Shown here: positions 1 to 7,675 of the stretch, one piece after another
Position numbering within the stretch: the first letter of the stretch is position 1
Layout: each line of letters begins with the position of its first letter
Assembly (NCBI GenBank): GCA_945915275.1
Contig: CAMEEZ010000007.1
Span: 1-37,696 of the forward strand
Source of the DNA: an uncultured Mycoplasma sp.
GTDB taxonomy: Bacteria > Bacillota_I > Bacilli_A > RF39 > UBA660
Direction of reading: 5' to 3'
Length of the DNA: 37,696 nt
Notes under the pieces: model-generated
Seen by the model: only the letters and a program-made list of their open reading frames with translations
Told to the model about the DNA's origin: nothing
Database searches by the model: none
Translations under genes and position numbers: made by a program

Positions 1-972
1 AGCTTCAACTTTATCATTATTAATATTAATATCTTTTTTTATATATCCTTCTAAAGTATTAGTTATTTTTGATGGAGTAAATTGAATATTACCAGAAATA
101 ATCTCAGTGTATTTTTCATATTTGTTATCTAAATATTTATATAACTTTATTTCTCCAGACTCATTTTTTAATCCAATTAATGTTATATTGCTTGCTTCAT
201 TAAAATATGATGGAATGTTAATTCCTGTGATTGATACAGTCTTTTCGACATAATTATCTGGCATAATCATATTTCTTGTTGTTTTTACAATAGTTAATTT
301 TTCATTATTTACACTAACTTCAATCGGATTTAAATCTTCGACTGTAACATTAACAGCATATACTTTTGATACCCCAGTTTCACTTGTGCAAGTTATCTCA
401 AATGTATTTGCACCTTCTAAAACTTCGAACTCACCTACTCCAGATATAGTTGAATATTTATCTTCTTTTTCTGCATTTATAGTTATTTTTTCCGTAGTTG
501 ATGGAACACTTACATTATATTCTAGAGTATCTTTATCAAATGCAGGAACCAATTCATAGCCATCTATATTTATTGATTTTAAATAATTATTTTTTGATTT
601 TTCTCTTGGTAATGATACTGTAATAGTTATGGATTTAGCTCCTAAATTAATAGTTCCTCCAACTGAATTTGAAACTTCAACTGGAGTTATAGTTATAGTA
701 GCAGTTCCCACTTTCAATGCATTCAATGTTATAGAATATGAATCATTTTCTATCCATGCTCTGTCTTCACTTATCGAAACAACTGAAGAATTGCTACTTT
801 TAATATTAAATCTTCCTATAACATCAGAACCTTTAATTGTTAATTTAGTTTTCCCACCCTTAGTCATATTTTTAGCAGCACTAATCGAAAAACTAGAAGC
901 ATTAACTATATTTATATTTATCAAAAACAAGAAAAAACTTATTATTAAAATTAACCATTTATTATTTTTCAT
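1..972 (-). CDS. Secreted cadherin-like/Ig-like surface protein, 3' end outside window
   Basis: The reading frame is open from an ATG at 972 to the window edge (324 codons, no stop), so the C-terminus is missing. The start follows a strong GGAGGG site at 978-983. The N-terminus MKNNKWLILIISFFLFL plus INIVNA is a signal peptide cleaved near residue 25. Residues about 26-125 form a beta-rich Ig/BIG2- or cohesin-like module (SFSISAAKNMTKGGKTKLTI onward). Residues about 130-205 match the cadherin-like beta-sandwich family (YLKSINIDGYELVPAFDKDT, LEYNVSVP). The remainder looks like the extracellular stalk that usually precedes a coiled coil and membrane anchor in such proteins. It lies 12 nt after the glucosaminidase gene and is probably co-transcribed with it. 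The cell-surface role is inferred; the ligand is unknown. A cohesin-like identity is tempting because the neighbour carries a dockerin, but it is unproven. Confidence 0.75.
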   Translation of the reverse strand, partial: MKNNKWLILIISFFLFLININIVNASSFSISAAKNMTKGGKTKLTIKGSDVIGRFNIKSSNSSVVSISEDRAWIENDSYSITLNALKVGTATITITPVEVSNSVGGTINLGAKSITITVSLPREKSKNNYLKSINIDGYELVPAFDKDTLEYNVSVPSTTEKITINAEKEDKYSTISGVGEFEVLEGANTFEITCTSETGVSKVYAVNVTVEDLNPIEVSVNNEKLTIVKTTRNMIMPDNYVEKTVSITGINIPSYFNEASNITLIGLKNESGEIKLYKYLDNKYEKYTEIISGNIQFTPSKITNTLEGYIKKDININNDKVEA

Positions 973-984
973 TAAATCCCTCCA

Positions 985-2718
985 TTATTTCATAATATTA
1001 TTTTTTATTAACACATAATCCGATGCACCTATTTTACCATTATTATCTGCGTCTGCCGCTAAGCTTTGAGCTAGAGAAAACTCAGTATTATTTCCCATAA
1101 TACTATTTTTTATTAACACATAATCTGCAGCGGTTGATTTTCCATTACCATCCAAATCTCCCGGAACACTAATTGTATAACTATATGTTCCACTAGAATC
1201 ACTAATAGTCACTACAGAACCTGTGCTTACTATATTGTCATCGCTTATTTCATTACCACTTATATCTATAACTTTAATCGTTGCATCTTTATAATTTATT
1301 TTAAATATTGATGCTTTTGTTCCAATACTTATATTAGTTATAACATCTGAAGTAACTTTAACATTCAAAGTGTCTATATAACTTTTTATTTCTTCGGGAA
1401 CACTGCCGCTATTTCCATTTACTATTACAGAATCATTTCCTCCACTTGCCCATACTAATCCTGCAAGAATAGGACTTGATTCACTACTATATGCTCCAAT
1501 ATTAAAGAAATTATATAAACCAATATATGTAGTATCATTATAAGTAAATTGACTACCTGATGTAGCTCGAGATCCATTACTTCCAGATTCTTGTTTAGCT
1601 AATGATGCAAGATATACAGAACTAATATTTGCATTTTTTCCGGCTTCCACAAAAATTTGAGCATAGGATTTGTTATCTAGCACTGAAATATCTTTCATAA
1701 ATGTAGAATCCAAAATTGTCTGAACTACAGTTTCTGTATAATTATCAGAATAACCCAAATTTTCAAACATTATAATTCTTTCTTGAGCCAAAAAATTTCT
1801 TGGATCTAAATAATAAGCAACAGTTTCTGTATTAGCTTTATACCATCCATTTTCTGTTTCTACGTAATTTCCGTTTTGATCTACAAAATAATATTTTCCT
1901 CCACCTTGTATAGAACAAACTTTTTGTTCTTTATTAACAGCTGTATTAAAATCTATTCCTGTTTTTAACGCTTTGAAAATCCAATTTGGATAAGTTTCAT
2001 GTAATGCTCGTAATTTACATTTATAGCTTTCTGGAAACTCTTCAACATCTAGAGCTGCTTCAAATGTGGCATCCTTAACCTCTGTTTGACAACTAGTATT
2101 AGCATCACTTTCTGGAAGTTTTGTATAATCAGGCATATTTTCAAATATAGGAATTGTAAATTCTAAGGGTAAGCTTAATAAACCATTATCTCTGTAACTT
2201 TTATAACTTGTATAAGCTTCAGACAATGGAGCTGCTAAATTTGCCATATATTGATGATTATATAAAGAATAACTACTATTTGGATTAACATTAAATTTTT
2301 TTAAATAAGATGTAAATTGACCTTTACTTATATATGATTTTGATATGAATAAAGCTCCACCTTTTATTGCCTTTTCTGGACTAGTCCATGGTCTTAAATA
2401 ACTATCTTCATTATCTTCTTCAGTTGTACCAAATGAAATATAAGAAGAACATATATATCCCGTATCTTTTCCTGCTTGAACATTATACCATCCAGCAGAA
2501 CAACCGTTTCCAGTATAAAGAGTTGTTGATATAAGTTCAATTATATCCCCCTTATATAGTTCTTTAATTATATTGTGATTATTGGATTCCGCTGTACTTC
2601 TAAGTCTTACACCATTCCCTGTTATAATCCCAGAAGTCTTTGCGTTTACTAGAAATATCTCACTGAAAAGAAAACATATAGTAATAATTACAAACATTTT
2701 ATAAACCAATTTATTCAT
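985..2718 (-). CDS. Secreted SH3b - beta-N-acetylglucosaminidase - dockerin protein
   Basis: This is a predicted peptidoglycan hydrolase cleaving the GlcNAc-MurNAc glycan backbone outside the cell. A signal peptide (about residues 1-26) is followed by a bacterial SH3 domain (about 28-95; GVRLRSTAESNNHNII, GWYNVQAGKDTGYI). The middle region resembles clostridial autolysins, with AYYLDPRNFLAQERIIMFE and the catalytic segment LASLAKQESGSNG, where E377 is the likely acid. The last 57 residues are a type I dockerin: two calcium loops (DLDGNGKSTAAD, DADNNGKIGASD), each followed by YVLIKN.IM. The ATG at 2718 has an AAGGAG site 7 nt upstream and a sigma-A promoter behind it. The dockerin implies attachment to a cohesin on a partner, possibly the downstream surface protein. 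The enzyme class is fairly sure; exact bond specificity is inferred. Confidence 0.82.
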   Translation of the reverse strand: MNKLVYKMFVIITICFLFSEIFLVNAKTSGIITGNGVRLRSTAESNNHNIIKELYKGDIIELISTTLYTGNGCSAGWYNVQAGKDTGYICSSYISFGTTEEDNEDSYLRPWTSPEKAIKGGALFISKSYISKGQFTSYLKKFNVNPNSSYSLYNHQYMANLAAPLSEAYTSYKSYRDNGLLSLPLEFTIPIFENMPDYTKLPESDANTSCQTEVKDATFEAALDVEEFPESYKCKLRALHETYPNWIFKALKTGIDFNTAVNKEQKVCSIQGGGKYYFVDQNGNYVETENGWYKANTETVAYYLDPRNFLAQERIIMFENLGYSDNYTETVVQTILDSTFMKDISVLDNKSYAQIFVEAGKNANISSVYLASLAKQESGSNGSRATSGSQFTYNDTTYIGLYNFFNIGAYSSESSPILAGLVWASGGNDSVIVNGNSGSVPEEIKSYIDTLNVKVTSDVITNISIGTKASIFKINYKDATIKVIDISGNEISDDNIVSTGSVVTISDSSGTYSYTISVPGDLDGNGKSTAADYVLIKNSIMGNNTEFSLAQSLAADADNNGKIGASDYVLIKNNIMK

Positions 2719-2752
2719 TATGTTCTCCTTCCTATACTAATATATCTATTAT

Positions 2753-2780
2753 ATTATAACACTTTACCTATCTTATTCAA
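2753..2780 (-). promoter_or_regulatory. Promoter of the glucosaminidase operon
   Basis: On the minus strand the -35 is TTGAAT (2775-2780) and the -10 is TATAAT (2753-2758), separated by 16 bp. The ATG lies 35 nt downstream with an AAGGAG site between. It diverges from the LCP promoter within a 183-nt intergenic region. Confidence 0.7.
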
Positions 2781-2846
2781 ATTTATACTAAAAATAATAG
2801 ACAAAATATTGTAAAGTAAATCACATGTATTATTTTTTCTATCAGG

Positions 2847-2875
2847 TTGTTTTTTTATTTTAGATATATTATAAT
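2847..2875 (+). promoter_or_regulatory. Promoter of the LCP gene
   Basis: TTGTTT (2847-2852), a 17-bp spacer and TATAAT (2870-2875). A GAGAGG ribosome binding site at 2888-2893 precedes the ATG at 2902. Confidence 0.68.
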
Positions 2876-2901
2876 GTATTATTGTATGAGAGGATAATAT
2901 T

Positions 2902-4776
2902 ATGAAAGTATTGTTTAGAAAATTGAAAAGAACTAATAAAATAGCATTAACATGCTTTTTAGTTACTTTTATAGCATATATAATTGGACTGATTTTGTTT
3001 TCAAAAAGTCTACTTGCATTAAGTGGAATTGAAACATTATTAAGAATTATAGGAATTATCTTTTTTGGATTATGGATATTTATTTATTTAATAACTAGTC
3101 TTGTAAAACTCATAAAAAGAAAATATAAAATTTTTATTCCATTTACAATATTTACAATCATATTTGCTATTTTGTTTTTCATAGCTTCTTATTATATTAA
3201 TTTTTTATATAGTAAAGTTGGAGATTTAAGTGAAAGTAATACAATAACTTATACATCTAATTTGATTAATTTTAAAGATAGTGAATTTAATTCTAAGTCT
3301 ATCATAGGTATGATTAGTGATGAGGATGACATCGAGGGAAATATCTTAGCTAAAAAGATTATAAAAAAACACAGTTTAAAAAATGAAATAAAAAAATATA
3401 ATGATTATCAAGAAATGTTATTTGATTTTTATGAAAATAAAATAGATGCTATTTTTGTTTCTGCTAATTATGCAACTTTATTTGGCAGCGATGAAAATTA
3501 TGGAACTATTGGTAATGATACAAAGATTATTTACGAATATAGTGAAGAAAGAGAAAATGAAGATTTAAGTCTTGTTAGCACTAAAAAATTAACTGAACCA
3601 TTTACAGCATTAGTTATGGGGGTTGACTCAGATGTAGATGGTTTAAATGCTAATGCTGCATTTAATGGTGATACATTAATCTTGATGACGTTTAATCCCA
3701 AAACTTTAACTGCTTCAATGTTTAGTATCCCAAGAGATACATATGTTCCAATAGCATGTCGTAACAATGCTTATTCAAAAATTAATTCAAGTGCAGCTTA
3801 TGGAACAAATTGTGTAATAGATACTATTGAACAATTAACCGATATTAAAATAGATTATTATGTTAAAGTAAACTTTAAAGCTGTTGTAGATTTAGTTAAT
3901 GCTGTTGGTGGAGTTGAATTAGAAGTTGAAGAACCAGACTTTGTTTGGAATCACGGCGTAAATTGTGGTGGAAAAATTTGTGAAGCCACGAGTAATAGAA
4001 AAAGCGATAAAATGGTCTATATTGACCCAGGATGGCAAAAATTAAATGGTGAACAAGCTTTAGGGTATGCTAGATGTCGTCATTTATATATTGAAAGTGA
4101 CTTAGCAAGAAATAGACATCAACAAGAATTGATTTCTGCTATAGCATCTAAAGCAATGACTATTAGAAATTTCGATGATTTTGAAGATATACTTGATGCT
4201 ATAAGTAATAATATTGTTACTAACATGAGTACTAAACAAATATTATCTAGTTATGAAATTTTAAAAAATATGTTAGAAAAATCTCTTAAAGATGAAGAAA
4301 TGATTAATATTAAAAAGACTTATTTAGAAGTATATAACTTACCAGTTAATACAGGATACACAATTACTTCTGCACTAGGATATTATCCATCTAGTTTAGA
4401 AGAAATCACAAAGATGATGAAAGTTAATTTAGAAATTGAAGAAAATGAACCAATTAAAACATTTAGTTATAGCATTGATGAAGATTACTCAACCAAAATA
4501 TATGGAAAAGGAAAAACCGGCGGAGAAAAATTAGAAACTTTACCAAATTTTGTTGGTAAAACTGTGACAGAAGTTCAAAGCTGGGGTTCAAAAAATGGTA
4601 TAAGTATTATAGTTAATGGAAATGGTAGTATCGTAGAAAAGCAAAATAAAGCTTCTGGTATACTTGTAAAAAATATTAGTTCATTAACGATTACAACTCG
4701 GAGTGATTATTCTATTAATAAAGAAGAAGAAAAAGATAATAATATTACTGTTGAAAATGACTCCACTGAAAATTAA
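2902..4776 (+). CDS. LytR-CpsA-Psr (LCP) family wall-polymer transferase with C-terminal PASTA domain
   Basis: LCP proteins transfer undecaprenyl-linked glycopolymers onto peptidoglycan at the outer membrane face. Three hydrophobic segments (about 14-36, 44-68, 77-101) are followed by a ligand-binding-like domain (about 130-212; SIIGMISDEDD, NKIDAIFVSANYA). The LCP catalytic core spans about 235-412 with the hallmarks GDTLILMTFNP, SIPRDTYVPI (R278), DYYVKVNFKAVVDLVNAVGG and ALGYARCRHL..SDLARNRHQQ. Residues 547-599 (LPNFVGKTVTEVQSWGSKNG, then ASGILVKN) fit a PASTA domain, the muropeptide-binding module usual in Ser/Thr kinases and PBPs. A charged tail rich in K, E and N ends the protein. At 624 aa it is longer than simple LCP proteins (300-400 aa). 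It has its own promoter and a terminator directly after the stop. Confidence 0.9.
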   Translation: MKVLFRKLKRTNKIALTCFLVTFIAYIIGLILFSKSLLALSGIETLLRIIGIIFFGLWIFIYLITSLVKLIKRKYKIFIPFTIFTIIFAILFFIASYYINFLYSKVGDLSESNTITYTSNLINFKDSEFNSKSIIGMISDEDDIEGNILAKKIIKKHSLKNEIKKYNDYQEMLFDFYENKIDAIFVSANYATLFGSDENYGTIGNDTKIIYEYSEERENEDLSLVSTKKLTEPFTALVMGVDSDVDGLNANAAFNGDTLILMTFNPKTLTASMFSIPRDTYVPIACRNNAYSKINSSAAYGTNCVIDTIEQLTDIKIDYYVKVNFKAVVDLVNAVGGVELEVEEPDFVWNHGVNCGGKICEATSNRKSDKMVYIDPGWQKLNGEQALGYARCRHLYIESDLARNRHQQELISAIASKAMTIRNFDDFEDILDAISNNIVTNMSTKQILSSYEILKNMLEKSLKDEEMINIKKTYLEVYNLPVNTGYTITSALGYYPSSLEEITKMMKVNLEIEENEPIKTFSYSIDEDYSTKIYGKGKTGGEKLETLPNFVGKTVTEVQSWGSKNGISIIVNGNGSIVEKQNKASGILVKNISSLTITTRSDYSINKEEEKDNNITVENDSTEN

Positions 4777-4804
4777 AAAAAATTCGGATAATCCGAATTT
4801 TTTT
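4777..4804. terminator. Bidirectional terminator between LCP gene and nrdD operon
   Basis: AAATTCGGA / TCCGAATTT stem (9 bp, loop TAA) at 4780-4800, flanked by an A-run on the left and a T-run on the right. It can therefore end the convergent transcripts from both sides. Confidence 0.85.
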
Positions 4805-4988
4805 ATGCTTTTAATGGTGAAGATGAAGTTCCATGTTTAACACGATCTTTTTCTTCTGCACGTTTACCATTATTAAATCTTTCAACAGTACCAACTAAAT
4901 AGCCAGTAATTCTTCTAATTCTTTCGAATTCTACGCCTTCTCCTTCTACTTTTTTTGATACAGTTTCCATATTTTTTTTGTCTTTCAT
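4803..4988 (-). CDS. Separate glycyl-radical C-terminal segment of class III ribonucleotide reductase
   Basis: This 61-aa protein carries RRITGYLVG (Gly29) followed by FNNGKRAEEKDRVKHG. It matches the extreme C-terminus of one-piece NrdD enzymes, where E. coli has RRVCGYLG, FNAGKQEEVKRRVKH and the radical glycine. The main NrdD chain upstream ends before this motif. The two frames differ (start 4988 versus the frame of 7323). The small gene has its own site (AGGAAAGAGG, about 6 nt before the ATG) in a 22-nt gap, so it looks like a genuine split gene and not a recent frameshift. Its expected job is to hold the glycyl radical and dock onto NrdD. No NrdG activase is in the window. The glycyl-radical assignment rests on motif comparison from memory. 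Confidence 0.8.
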   Translation of the reverse strand: MKDKKNMETVSKKVEGEGVEFERIRRITGYLVGTVERFNNGKRAEEKDRVKHGTSSSPLKA

Positions 4989-5010
4989 AATTACCTCTTT
5001 CCTTTCTTTT

Positions 5011-7323
5011 TTATTTAGTGCAGTCTAAACAGCGTAATTTTTCAACACTAACAGCTTCTCCAGAACGACGTCCACATTTTGGACAAACATCTTTAATAAC
5101 CCCAACGTATCCACAAACAGGATCTCTATCTACTGGATGATTAATTGCTGCATATCCCATCTGATTATCATGCATCATACGTACAATTTGCATAAATCCT
5201 TCAATATTATCTGATGGATCACCATCAAGCTCAATATAGCTAATATGTCCGGCATTAGTAAGAGCATGGTATGGGCCTTCTTTTTTCAATTTGTTAGCAA
5301 TACTTATATTATAATAAACTGGGACATGGAATGAATTAGTATAGTATTCTCTGTCAGTTACACCCTTTATTTTGCCATAAATAGCTCTATCAATGTTTGT
5401 AAATCTTCCACTTAATCCTTCGGCTGGTGTTGCTAAGCAAGTAAAGTTCAAATTATATTTTTCAGTATATTCATCACAGCGTTTACGCATGTGTTCGATA
5501 ATTTCTAAACCTAGTTTTTGAGCTTTATCACTTTCACCATGATGTTCACCAATCAATGCCTTTAAACATTCAGCTAAGCCAATAAATCCAATTGACAAAG
5601 TACCATGTTTTAAAACTTTTCTTAACCTATCATTAGGCTTTAATTTTTCACTATCAAGCCATACACCTTGTCCTAATAAGAATGGGAAATTATAAAGTCT
5701 TTTATCACATTGAATTTCAAATCTTTCCAATAATTGATCTTTAACTAAATCCATTAATTCATCTAATTCTTCATAAAAACCTTTCATATCAGTTTTTCCA
5801 TCTTCATTTGCTCCAACTATACCATGTTTTATTCCAAGTCTTGGTAGGTTAATCGTTGTAAATGAAAGATTTCCTCTTCCCGGAGTAATTGCTTTATCTG
5901 GATCTACAGCATTAGCCATAACTCTTGTTCGACATCCCATATATCCAACTTCAGTACGATAATCTCCAGCTTTATAATATTGTAAATTGAATGGTGAATC
6001 TATAAATGAGAAATTAGGGAACAATCTTTTAGCAGATACCTTACATGATAATTCAAATAAATCATAGTTCGGATCTTCTTTAAAATAGTTAACTCCTTCT
6101 TTTAGTTTAAAGATTGAAATTGGGAAAATTGGTGTTTCTGAATGTCCAAGTCCAGCATCTGTTGCTAACAAATAGTTTTTGCTAACCATTCTTCCTTCAC
6201 TAGAAGTATCAGTTCCAAAATTAATTGATGAGAATGGAACTTGAGCACCCGCTCTTGAATGCATTGTATTTAAATTGTGGATAAAGGCTTCCATAGCTTG
6301 ATAAGTTCTCTTATCCGTTTTTTCGTAGGCCTTTTTAATACCCATTTCAAACAATCTTTTAAGTCCTTCAACATCTTTATAATATTTTTCAAAATATTCA
6401 ACTTTAACATCAATTGAATCTATTTTATTAATGTCTTTCTCTAAAGCGTTAAGATTAATAAAATTACCAAATTCTGAATAGTCTAATAGATCAGTTATTA
6501 CCATTTTTAATTGTTTTCTAAATGTTTTAATAACTCCTGGGGCCAAATAATAATCAAACGCTGGAACACTTTGACCACCATGTTGATCATTTTGATTAGA
6601 CTGAATGGCAATTGCTGCTAAAGCAGAATAACTCATAATGTCTTGGGGCTCTCTTAGATGCCCATGACCTGTTGAAAAACCATTTTTAAATAATTTTTCT
6701 AAGTCTATTTGATTACATGTTGTAGTTCCCATCGCTAAGAAATCCATATCATGAATATGAATTGCTCCATCATCATGAGCTTCACTAAATTTTCTTTTCA
6801 TTAAATAACTTTTAGCAAATTCTTTAGATACTGTGGAACCAAATTGTAACATTGTTCCCATTGCAGAGTTTCCATCAATATTAGCATTTTCTCTTTTGGT
6901 GTTATCCTCTGATGCGCTTTTTAATCCTAAACCTTCCAAAGTTTTTAAGAATTTATGAAACTTTTTATCATGCATAAAAGTTTCTCTTGATTGAGTTCTT
7001 TTGTCTCGATATTCTGAAAATGATGTAAATACATCTTCATACTTTAATTTTTTCAAATTATTTTCAATCAAATCTTGTATTTCTTCAATCTTGATTTTAT
7101 CTTTATCTTTAAAGTTTTTTACAATATCATCTATTACAGCTAAATATACTTTTTGAACATCTTTTGTTGTATATTTATGGATTAAATTTCCATCTTCATC
7201 TGTACTATCTATAATACTATCAAAGCCTTTTTTAATAGCTATAGCTATTTTTGAACCATTAAAATCTACTTTTTGGCCATTTCTTTTTACTACTTTGATA
7301 TTTTTTAAAATTTCTTCTGTCAT
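5011..7323 (-). CDS. nrdD: Anaerobic (class III) ribonucleoside-triphosphate reductase, large part
   Basis: NrdD reduces NTPs to dNTPs under anaerobiosis with a glycyl radical. An N-terminal ATP-cone (KVVKRNGQKVDFNGSKIAIA to about residue 100) gives allosteric control. The catalytic barrel shows HIHDMDFLAMGTTTCNQIDL (the Cys is the likely thiyl-radical residue), STGHGHLREPQD, QSNQNDQHGGQSVPAFDYY, SRAGAQVPFSSINFGTD and YMGCRTRVMANAVDPD. The C-terminus is a cysteine cluster (PVCGYVG..VCPKCGRR...RCLDCTK), the structural Zn site. The chain stops there, and the glycyl-radical loop that normally follows is encoded in the next gene. The frame also opens with a GTG at 7332; I prefer the ATG at 7323 (770 aa) because AGGA lies 9-12 nt upstream. 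It starts the operon under a consensus promoter. Confidence 0.95.
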   Translation of the reverse strand: MTEEILKNIKVVKRNGQKVDFNGSKIAIAIKKGFDSIIDSTDEDGNLIHKYTTKDVQKVYLAVIDDIVKNFKDKDKIKIEEIQDLIENNLKKLKYEDVFTSFSEYRDKRTQSRETFMHDKKFHKFLKTLEGLGLKSASEDNTKRENANIDGNSAMGTMLQFGSTVSKEFAKSYLMKRKFSEAHDDGAIHIHDMDFLAMGTTTCNQIDLEKLFKNGFSTGHGHLREPQDIMSYSALAAIAIQSNQNDQHGGQSVPAFDYYLAPGVIKTFRKQLKMVITDLLDYSEFGNFINLNALEKDINKIDSIDVKVEYFEKYYKDVEGLKRLFEMGIKKAYEKTDKRTYQAMEAFIHNLNTMHSRAGAQVPFSSINFGTDTSSEGRMVSKNYLLATDAGLGHSETPIFPISIFKLKEGVNYFKEDPNYDLFELSCKVSAKRLFPNFSFIDSPFNLQYYKAGDYRTEVGYMGCRTRVMANAVDPDKAITPGRGNLSFTTINLPRLGIKHGIVGANEDGKTDMKGFYEELDELMDLVKDQLLERFEIQCDKRLYNFPFLLGQGVWLDSEKLKPNDRLRKVLKHGTLSIGFIGLAECLKALIGEHHGESDKAQKLGLEIIEHMRKRCDEYTEKYNLNFTCLATPAEGLSGRFTNIDRAIYGKIKGVTDREYYTNSFHVPVYYNISIANKLKKEGPYHALTNAGHISYIELDGDPSDNIEGFMQIVRMMHDNQMGYAAINHPVDRDPVCGYVGVIKDVCPKCGRRSGEAVSVEKLRCLDCTK

Positions 7324-7358
7324 ACTACACACTTCCTATCTTTCTTACTTTCAAATTT

Positions 7359-7387
7359 ATTGTATATATTAAATAAAAAAATTTCAA
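7359..7387 (-). promoter_or_regulatory. Promoter of nrdD
   Basis: TTGAAA (minus strand, 7382-7387), a 17-bp spacer that starts with seven Ts, and TACAAT (7359-7364). The ATG is 36 nt downstream. No convincing NrdR box pair was found. Confidence 0.7.
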
Positions 7388-7647
7388 GAAAAATTTAACT
7401 TTTTGTTTTTGAAGCAAATTTGATTTTTGCCATTTTTCCGAACTTTTTTTAAGTTTACATAATTATTTAAATTCTGTTTTTTGGCTAATATATGCTTGTC
7501 AGAAAGTTTTTTTGATTTTTTTATGTTCGCTAGACATTTCTTGACTTTTTAAGTTTTTGTATTTTCACAAAATTTACATTTTTGAATTTTTTGCGTTTTT
7601 TTCTAAAATCATTTTAATAAAATATAGCTATTTTTTTTTAACTAGTA
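7388..7647. other. Noncoding, strongly strand-asymmetric T-rich spacer
   Basis: About 260 nt between the divergent nrdD and murC genes. The plus strand consists largely of T-runs of 4-9 broken by short mixed words (GATTTTT, AAGTTTTT, TTTGCG). No open frame with a ribosome binding site, no stable GC-containing hairpin and no tRNA was seen on either strand. It may be an AT-rich spacer or intrinsically curved upstream DNA. Confidence 0.5.
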
Positions 7648-7653
7648 TATAAT
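7648..7653 (+). promoter_or_regulatory. Possible -10 element of murC
   Basis: TATAAT at 7648-7653 lies 22 nt before the preferred murC ATG. No good -35 is visible 16-18 bp upstream, so this is tentative. The predicted leader is only about 15 nt. Confidence 0.4.
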
Positions 7654-7675
7654 TATATTGAATGGATTTGATAGA

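Noticed and set aside
629-1018. Plus-strand open frame of 129 codons
   Set aside because: It is antisense to the secreted cadherin-like gene, which has a signal peptide, recognisable domains and a strong ribosome binding site; the plus frame is a shadow.
5011-7323. nrdD split caused by a simple frameshift
   Set aside because: The large gene ends with a complete zinc-cysteine cluster and the small gene has its own Shine-Dalgarno and extra N-terminal residues, so one indel would not restore a normal fused protein.
7330-7520. NrdR-box-like ATATAT words near the nrdD promoter
   Set aside because: The ATATAT cores occur (near 7363 and 7483), but the flanking C and G positions of the consensus are missing and no properly spaced pair exists; such words are common at this AT content.
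7565-7576. TTTCACAAAAT upstream of murC as another regulator box
   Set aside because: It resembles the TTTCA box, but the 11-bp partner is missing and it is not near a -10.
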